A stretch of 26,021 nucleotides of DNA from a virus: positions 1 through 26,021 of the IMG/VR virus record IMGVR_UViG_3300035703_000383. One strand, 5' to 3'. Shown in pieces: positions 23,735 through 26,021 of this stretch. The position numbers and the translations under genes were made by a program. Below the pieces are notes generated by a model, which searched no databases, had not been told where the DNA came from, and worked only from the letters and a program-made list of their open reading frames with translations. Positions within the stretch are counted from its first letter, which is position 1, and each line of letters starts with the position of its first letter.

Positions 23735-23767
23735 GAAGAAAGACCCCTGCAGGTACACCCGCAGGGG
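23735..23767 (-). terminator. tR1-like terminator between cro-like and cII-like genes
   Basis: On the minus strand CCCCTGC (23767-23761) pairs with GCAGGGG (23750-23744) across a 10-base loop, then TCTTTCTTC follows (23743-23735). That is a rho-independent-like terminator for leftward transcription. Its place matches tR1 between cro and cII in lambda. A second small stem, AGCCGG/CCGGCT, lies beside it (about 23770-23793). Efficiency is unknown; the T-run is broken by three C bases. Confidence 0.5.
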
Positions 23768-23923
23768 AAAGAGCCGGCGAAGTCATACCGGCTGCCCAAG
23801 AGGAAAAAGGTATGGCGACCATGTCAGGCGGCTTCAGCGGCCAAAGGCGCGCGGCAAATGGGCGGGCGCCCCTTGCGATTTACGATGGAGGCTCTCAACC
23901 CTTCCATCACACAAGGAGCGCCC

Positions 23924-24247
23924 ATGGAAAACGAGGAGTTCGAGCGTCGGCTGACCGGTATCGTGCGGAAGGAGAACGCGCGATTCGAGGCTGCATTGCA
24001 GGAGCAAAGCGCCCGAATAGGCGTGCTCCGGTTCTTGCTGGAACAGGTCTTTGCCAACCAGTTCATCGACGCACCGGAAGCATTCGAAGAGTTCATGCTG
24101 CAGACCCTCGAGAAGATCCGCGCCAGGCCTTCGCTCGTCGAGCCCACGCCAGAAGAAGCTGTGATCGAAATGCAGGCCTTGATGGCCGCACACGCAGACC
24201 GGTTCCGGGTCGACGTGCTGAGACGAATCGAGCAGGCATCGGGCTAG
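23924..24247 (+). CDS. Small plus-strand protein of unknown function
   Basis: A 107-residue acidic, almost fully helical protein (MENEEFERRLTGIVRKENAR ... RIEQASG) with a good AAGGAG site 6 bases before its ATG. Coiled-coil-prone N-terminus, then IGVLRFLLEQVFANQFIDAP. It is transcribed against the leftward early operon, between the Cro-like and CII-like genes, so any leftward transcript from the Cro promoter is antisense to it. No family recognised. The good start site and protein-like composition support a real gene. Confidence 0.7.
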   Translation: MENEEFERRLTGIVRKENARFEAALQEQSARIGVLRFLLEQVFANQFIDAPEAFEEFMLQTLEKIRARPSLVEPTPEEAVIEMQALMAAHADRFRVDVLRRIEQASG

Positions 24248-24297
24248 ACGCGCGATGCGAGATCAGCTCGGGACCCTCCTCTCCGAGAAGCCTCATC

Positions 24298-24564
24298 TCA
24301 AGCCGCCTCCTGCACCGCTGGTGCTGCTACATCAATGCAGGGACGGCCGGCCGGGTGCGGCCAGGTGGCGTCAGGTACGCGGACCCACTTGATGTCGGGG
24401 CGAAGGCGCTCGCAAATGTGCCTTCCGTCCGTGGCTCGCTCAATGAGCGGGCACCGCTCCACCGGGATGCCGTTCTTTCGCCAATTGCTGACGCTCGGCA
24501 CCGCCACTCCGGCAAGCCGCGCGACTGCTGCTGTACCACCAAGCTCGTCAATTGCTGTGTCCAT
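24298..24564 (-). CDS. Cro/YdaS-like helix-turn-helix regulator
   Basis: An 88-residue protein from ATG 24564 (a GTG at 24582 is possible). The N-terminal MDTAIDELGGTAAVARLAGV, then VPSVSNWRKNGIPVERCPLI matches YdaS/Cro-type HTH regulators; the tail has KWVRVPDATWPHPAG. It is divergent from the CI-like gene with shared operators between them, the classic switch layout. No Shine-Dalgarno is present; a promoter with 17-base spacing places the transcript start at or next to the ATG, so the message is probably leaderless. It is expected to repress the repressor gene and start the lytic programme. Confidence 0.8.
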   Translation of the reverse strand: MDTAIDELGGTAAVARLAGVAVPSVSNWRKNGIPVERCPLIERATDGRHICERLRPDIKWVRVPDATWPHPAGRPCIDVAAPAVQEAA

Positions 24565-24572
24565 AGATACGC

Positions 24573-24601
24573 ACGTTAGCACATCGCTAACGCTAACACA
24601 A
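24573..24601 (-). promoter_or_regulatory. Promoter of the leftward early operon
   Basis: On the minus strand TTGTGT (24601-24596), 17 bases, then TAACGT (24578-24573). The A of the Cro-like ATG (24564) is 9 bases after the -10 box, so transcription likely begins at the start codon. The promoter is covered by the operator at 24575-24591, which explains repression. Confidence 0.6.
24575..24591. promoter_or_regulatory. Operator 1 of the genetic switch
   Basis: A perfect inverted repeat, GTTAGC-N5-GCTAAC, followed at once by an additional GCTAAC half-site (24592-24597). It lies over the leftward promoter. Likely bound by the CI-like repressor, the Cro-like protein or both. Confidence 0.75.
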
Positions 24602-24622
24602 GCAGAACGCTCGCAGTCGGGT

Positions 24623-24639
24623 GTTAGCGTCGGGCTAAT
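24623..24639. promoter_or_regulatory. Operator 2 of the genetic switch, overlapping the repressor start codon
   Basis: GTTAGC-N5-GCTAAT, the same half-sites and 5-base spacer as operator 1, one mismatch. Its last bases include the AT of the CI-like ATG (24638-24640), so binding here could block or tune repressor expression. Confidence 0.7.
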
Positions 24640-25054
24640 GGATATTGCAGACGTTCATAACCTGCGGCGTGAGCAGCTGAAAAAACTGCTCACCATGAAG
24701 CCGTACGACGGTTCCGTCAAGAAGTTGGCGAGCAGGCTGGACATCCACCCCTCGCAAGTCAGCCAATGGACGTCAGGGCACCGGGGAATCTCCGACAAGT
24801 CCAGAGAGCACATCGAGCGGTGCTGCGAACTTCCCCCAGGTTGGTTGAACGGGGAGTTTGACCAGCGGCCGCTTAGGGTGGAACAGCAGCCCGCGCGCTT
24901 CTCGGATGCTATGGAGTGGCCATTCAGCGTTTCGCGCCGATCGGTAGCCGCTCTGCCGCCGGAAAAACTGAGCCAGGCCAATGCGTACCTGCAGGGACTA
25001 GTAGACGGTTACCAGGGGAACGATGAAAAAGGGGCGAGCTTCGCTACGGGCTAA
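24638..25054 (+). CDS. CI-like repressor, short form
   Basis: A 138-residue protein. The helix-turn-helix is KKLASRLDIHPSQVSQWTSG, then HRGISDKSREHIERCCELPP, close to phage repressor N-terminal domains. The C-terminal part is short (MEWPFSVSRRSVAALPPEKL, then SQANAYLQGLVDGYQ) and lacks the S24/LexA-like autocleavage domain, so induction may not use RecA-driven self-cleavage. No ribosome binding site precedes the ATG, which lies in operator 2; a leaderless message is likely. It should maintain lysogeny and immunity. Confidence 0.8.
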   Translation: MDIADVHNLRREQLKKLLTMKPYDGSVKKLASRLDIHPSQVSQWTSGHRGISDKSREHIERCCELPPGWLNGEFDQRPLRVEQQPARFSDAMEWPFSVSRRSVAALPPEKLSQANAYLQGLVDGYQGNDEKGASFATG

Positions 25055-25145
25055 TCTAAGGGCCAAGGTCTACGATTTAAGCAAAGCGCGCAGGCTCAAG
25101 CGCTCAGTGGGGGCATTTGACACCTTCACCCGCGAGTTGTTTGAG
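25023..25145 (+). CDS. Possible 40-residue basic peptide overlapping the repressor end
   Basis: ATG at 25023 preceded by AGGGG at close distance, stop at 25143-25145, overlapping the last 32 bases of the repressor gene. The product (MKKGRASLRANLRAKVYDLS, then KARRLKRSVGAFDTFTRELF) is strongly basic. The overlap suggests coupling, but length and lack of a known family keep this tentative. No other gene is visible in the 159 bases between the repressor and the immunity gene. Confidence 0.3.
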
Positions 25146-25213
25146 ACGCCCACCGAACCAAGGGATTGAACACGGGCAATTGGGTTGTTCAAATCCGCGT
25201 CAGGGAGACAATC

Positions 25214-25621
25214 ATGGCAGTAATCGATTGTGCGGAGTGCGGGCACAAAGTGAGCGACACGGCGAAGGCGTGTCCATCTTGTGGGGCGCCTCAAGAGTCA
25301 ATGCTAGGCGTCGCCACTCCACCCAATGCTGAAAGTCAAAGAGAGGGATCAGGCGCCCTGCTTTGGACCTTTTTGGTTGTCGGCATCCCGGCTGGATTGA
25401 TTTGGTTCCTGCAAGCACCATCCGGGGCCGGCTCGGGCGGCTCCGCATTCACCCTCGTAGTCCTGTTGGGCCTCGGGTACTTTCTGCCGCCAGTAATCGC
25501 CGGTCTTCGGGGTCATCACCAAGCTGGCGCAATTTTCATCCTGACGCTGTTTTTGGGCTGGACTGTTTTGGGCTGGATCGCTGCTCTGGTTTGGTCTTTC
25601 ACCGCCACCCGTAAAAGTTAG
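25214..25621 (+). CDS. Zinc-ribbon membrane protein, superinfection-immunity type
   Basis: A 135-residue protein with a GGGAG ribosome binding site and ATG at 25214. The N-terminus is a zinc ribbon (C6, C9, C20, C23). Three hydrophobic segments follow, about 48-66, 79-97 and 106-128. The last two (GLGYFLPPVIAGLRGHHQAG, then ILTLFLGWTVLGWIAALVW) match the superinfection immunity (Imm) family pattern, in which membrane proteins block DNA entry by related phages. It sits beside the repressor, transcribed in the same direction, as a lysogenic conversion gene. Its sequence is less GC-rich than the late genes, in keeping with a separately acquired 'moron'. Confidence 0.8.
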   Translation: MAVIDCAECGHKVSDTAKACPSCGAPQESMLGVATPPNAESQREGSGALLWTFLVVGIPAGLIWFLQAPSGAGSGGSAFTLVVLLGLGYFLPPVIAGLRGHHQAGAIFILTLFLGWTVLGWIAALVWSFTATRKS

Positions 25622-25669
25622 AACCCTACCGCCGCACCTTGCCAAAGATGGACGGCCAACGCAATCACT

Positions 25670-25906
25670 CTACCGAAGCGACGCGTAAAACTCTCTGACA
25701 GACACGCCAGCCTGTCTTGCCATGTACGACACCATGGTGTCAGTGAAAGGCTGATTGTGAGCGGACAGCGTCACCTTCCTGAACGGCACAGGTTCATCTC
25801 TGACCCATTGCTCGTGCCCGCCCTCGGTGTTTCTAAGCTCAAAACCAAGAGCCTTCAGAATGTGTCTGACTTCTCTCGCCGTCAGAGGGCGCTTCCAACG
25901 GCTCAC
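25670..25906 (-). CDS. hicA: HicA-type mRNA interferase toxin
   Basis: A 78-residue protein from a GTG at 25906 that overlaps the preceding stop (GTGA at 25906-25903). LTAREVRHILKALGFELRN, then TEGGHEQWVRDE and KVTLSAHNQPF fit the HicA (YcfA-like) double-stranded RNA-binding-like toxin; the histidine in GGHEQW is the expected catalytic residue. HicA cleaves mRNAs and is neutralised by HicB. No HicB-like frame lies downstream (25620-25670 is empty), so the partner should be the overlapping upstream gene cut off by the window, or be absent. Confidence 0.75.
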   Translation of the reverse strand: MSRWKRPLTAREVRHILKALGFELRNTEGGHEQWVRDEPVPFRKVTLSAHNQPFTDTMVSYMARQAGVSVREFYASLR

Positions 25907-26021
25907 GCCGCCCTAAGTGACAGCGGCTCCATGTAGGCGATCTTGCGCCGGGGAATGAAGGCCCCGTTGAGCGCGTCAGCGAAAGCCTTGAGGCGCGGTT
26001 TGTGCCTCAGCACAAACCGCC
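25903..26021 (-). CDS. C-terminal end of a gene cut off by the window
   Basis: An open frame enters from the right edge and ends at 25903 with residues RFVLRHKPRLKAFADALNGA then FIPRRKIAYMEPLSLRAA. It overlaps the HicA start by GTGA, so the two form an operon. This piece does not look like the known C-terminus of HicB, and I cannot name it. By position it is the candidate antitoxin. Confidence 0.5.
   Translation of the reverse strand, partial: RFVLRHKPRLKAFADALNGAFIPRRKIAYMEPLSLRAA
25995..26020. repeat. Perfect inverted repeat at the window's right edge
   Basis: GCGGTTTGTGC (25995-26005) and GCACAAACCGC (26010-26020) form an 11-bp perfect stem with the 4-base loop CTCA. It lies inside the partial coding frame. 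No T-run follows on the transcript strand. It may be a protein-binding palindrome or an RNA hairpin. Confidence 0.7.

Noticed and set aside
24248-24297. Bidirectional terminator between the plus-strand gene and the Cro-like gene
   Set aside because: Short CTCGG/CCGAG pairing exists, but there is no T-run on either strand.
23812-24579. A plus-strand frame starting MATMSGGFSG
   Set aside because: It overlaps the better 107-residue gene in another frame and becomes Arg-rich, unlike a normal protein; only its first codons have a fair ribosome binding site.
25165-25205. A tRNA-like T-arm around TTCAAATCC, possible attachment site
   Set aside because: The five bases on each side do not pair and no acceptor or anticodon arm is visible.

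Overview
The window is an incomplete prophage of a GC-rich proteobacterium. A Burkholderiales host (betaproteobacteria) is my best guess, from the base composition, the CII-type regulator and the YdaS/Cro-like regulator; it is not proven. No host housekeeping gene, rRNA, tRNA, integrase or lysis gene is visible. Both ends cut through genes, so the element continues at least to the left.

Layout, read in the direction of transcription (right to left, minus strand, unless noted). Right edge: a cut-off gene overlapping a HicA-type toxin gene (25.7-26.0 kb). Then a plus-strand lysogeny block: a short CI-like repressor (24.64-25.05 kb) and a zinc-ribbon/membrane superinfection-immunity protein (25.2-25.6 kb). 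A divergent control region with paired inverted-repeat operators lies at 24.57-24.64 kb. The leftward early operon has a Cro/YdaS-like regulator, a terminator-like hairpin, a CII-family regulator, a small conserved-looking protein and a TOPRIM-primase/SF3-helicase protein. A small plus-strand gene (23.9-24.2 kb) sits antisense inside this operon. A 364-bp non-coding segment with 9-bp repeats around an AT-rich patch follows (19.97-20.33 kb) and is a candidate replication origin.

The late operon runs from 19.97 kb to the left edge: a gpZ-like protein, TerS (Nu1-like), TerL (gpA-like), a Mor-family HTH protein, a gpW-like joining protein, a lambda-type portal, six small structural or fibre-like genes, a fused HK97-type prohead protease and major capsid protein, an FII-like joining protein, the major tail protein, tail chaperones G and G-T made by a predicted -1 frameshift, a 1464-residue tape measure, a tail protein and the start of a tail fibre. 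This is a lambda-style long-tailed (siphovirus) virion. Most late genes overlap by a few bases (TGATG, ATGA or GTGA), which suggests translational coupling.

The most interesting points are: the protease-capsid fusion, whose first start lies behind a hairpin while a strong internal ribosome binding site would release normal-length capsid protein; a 35-bp repeat 20-21 bases upstream of two late genes; the Mor-family regulator embedded in the late operon; the lambda-G/T-type frameshift with slippery heptamer and downstream stem; the candidate origin; and the leaderless, operator-overlapped regulator starts. All calls are by eye from the sequence; no similarity search or folding program was run.
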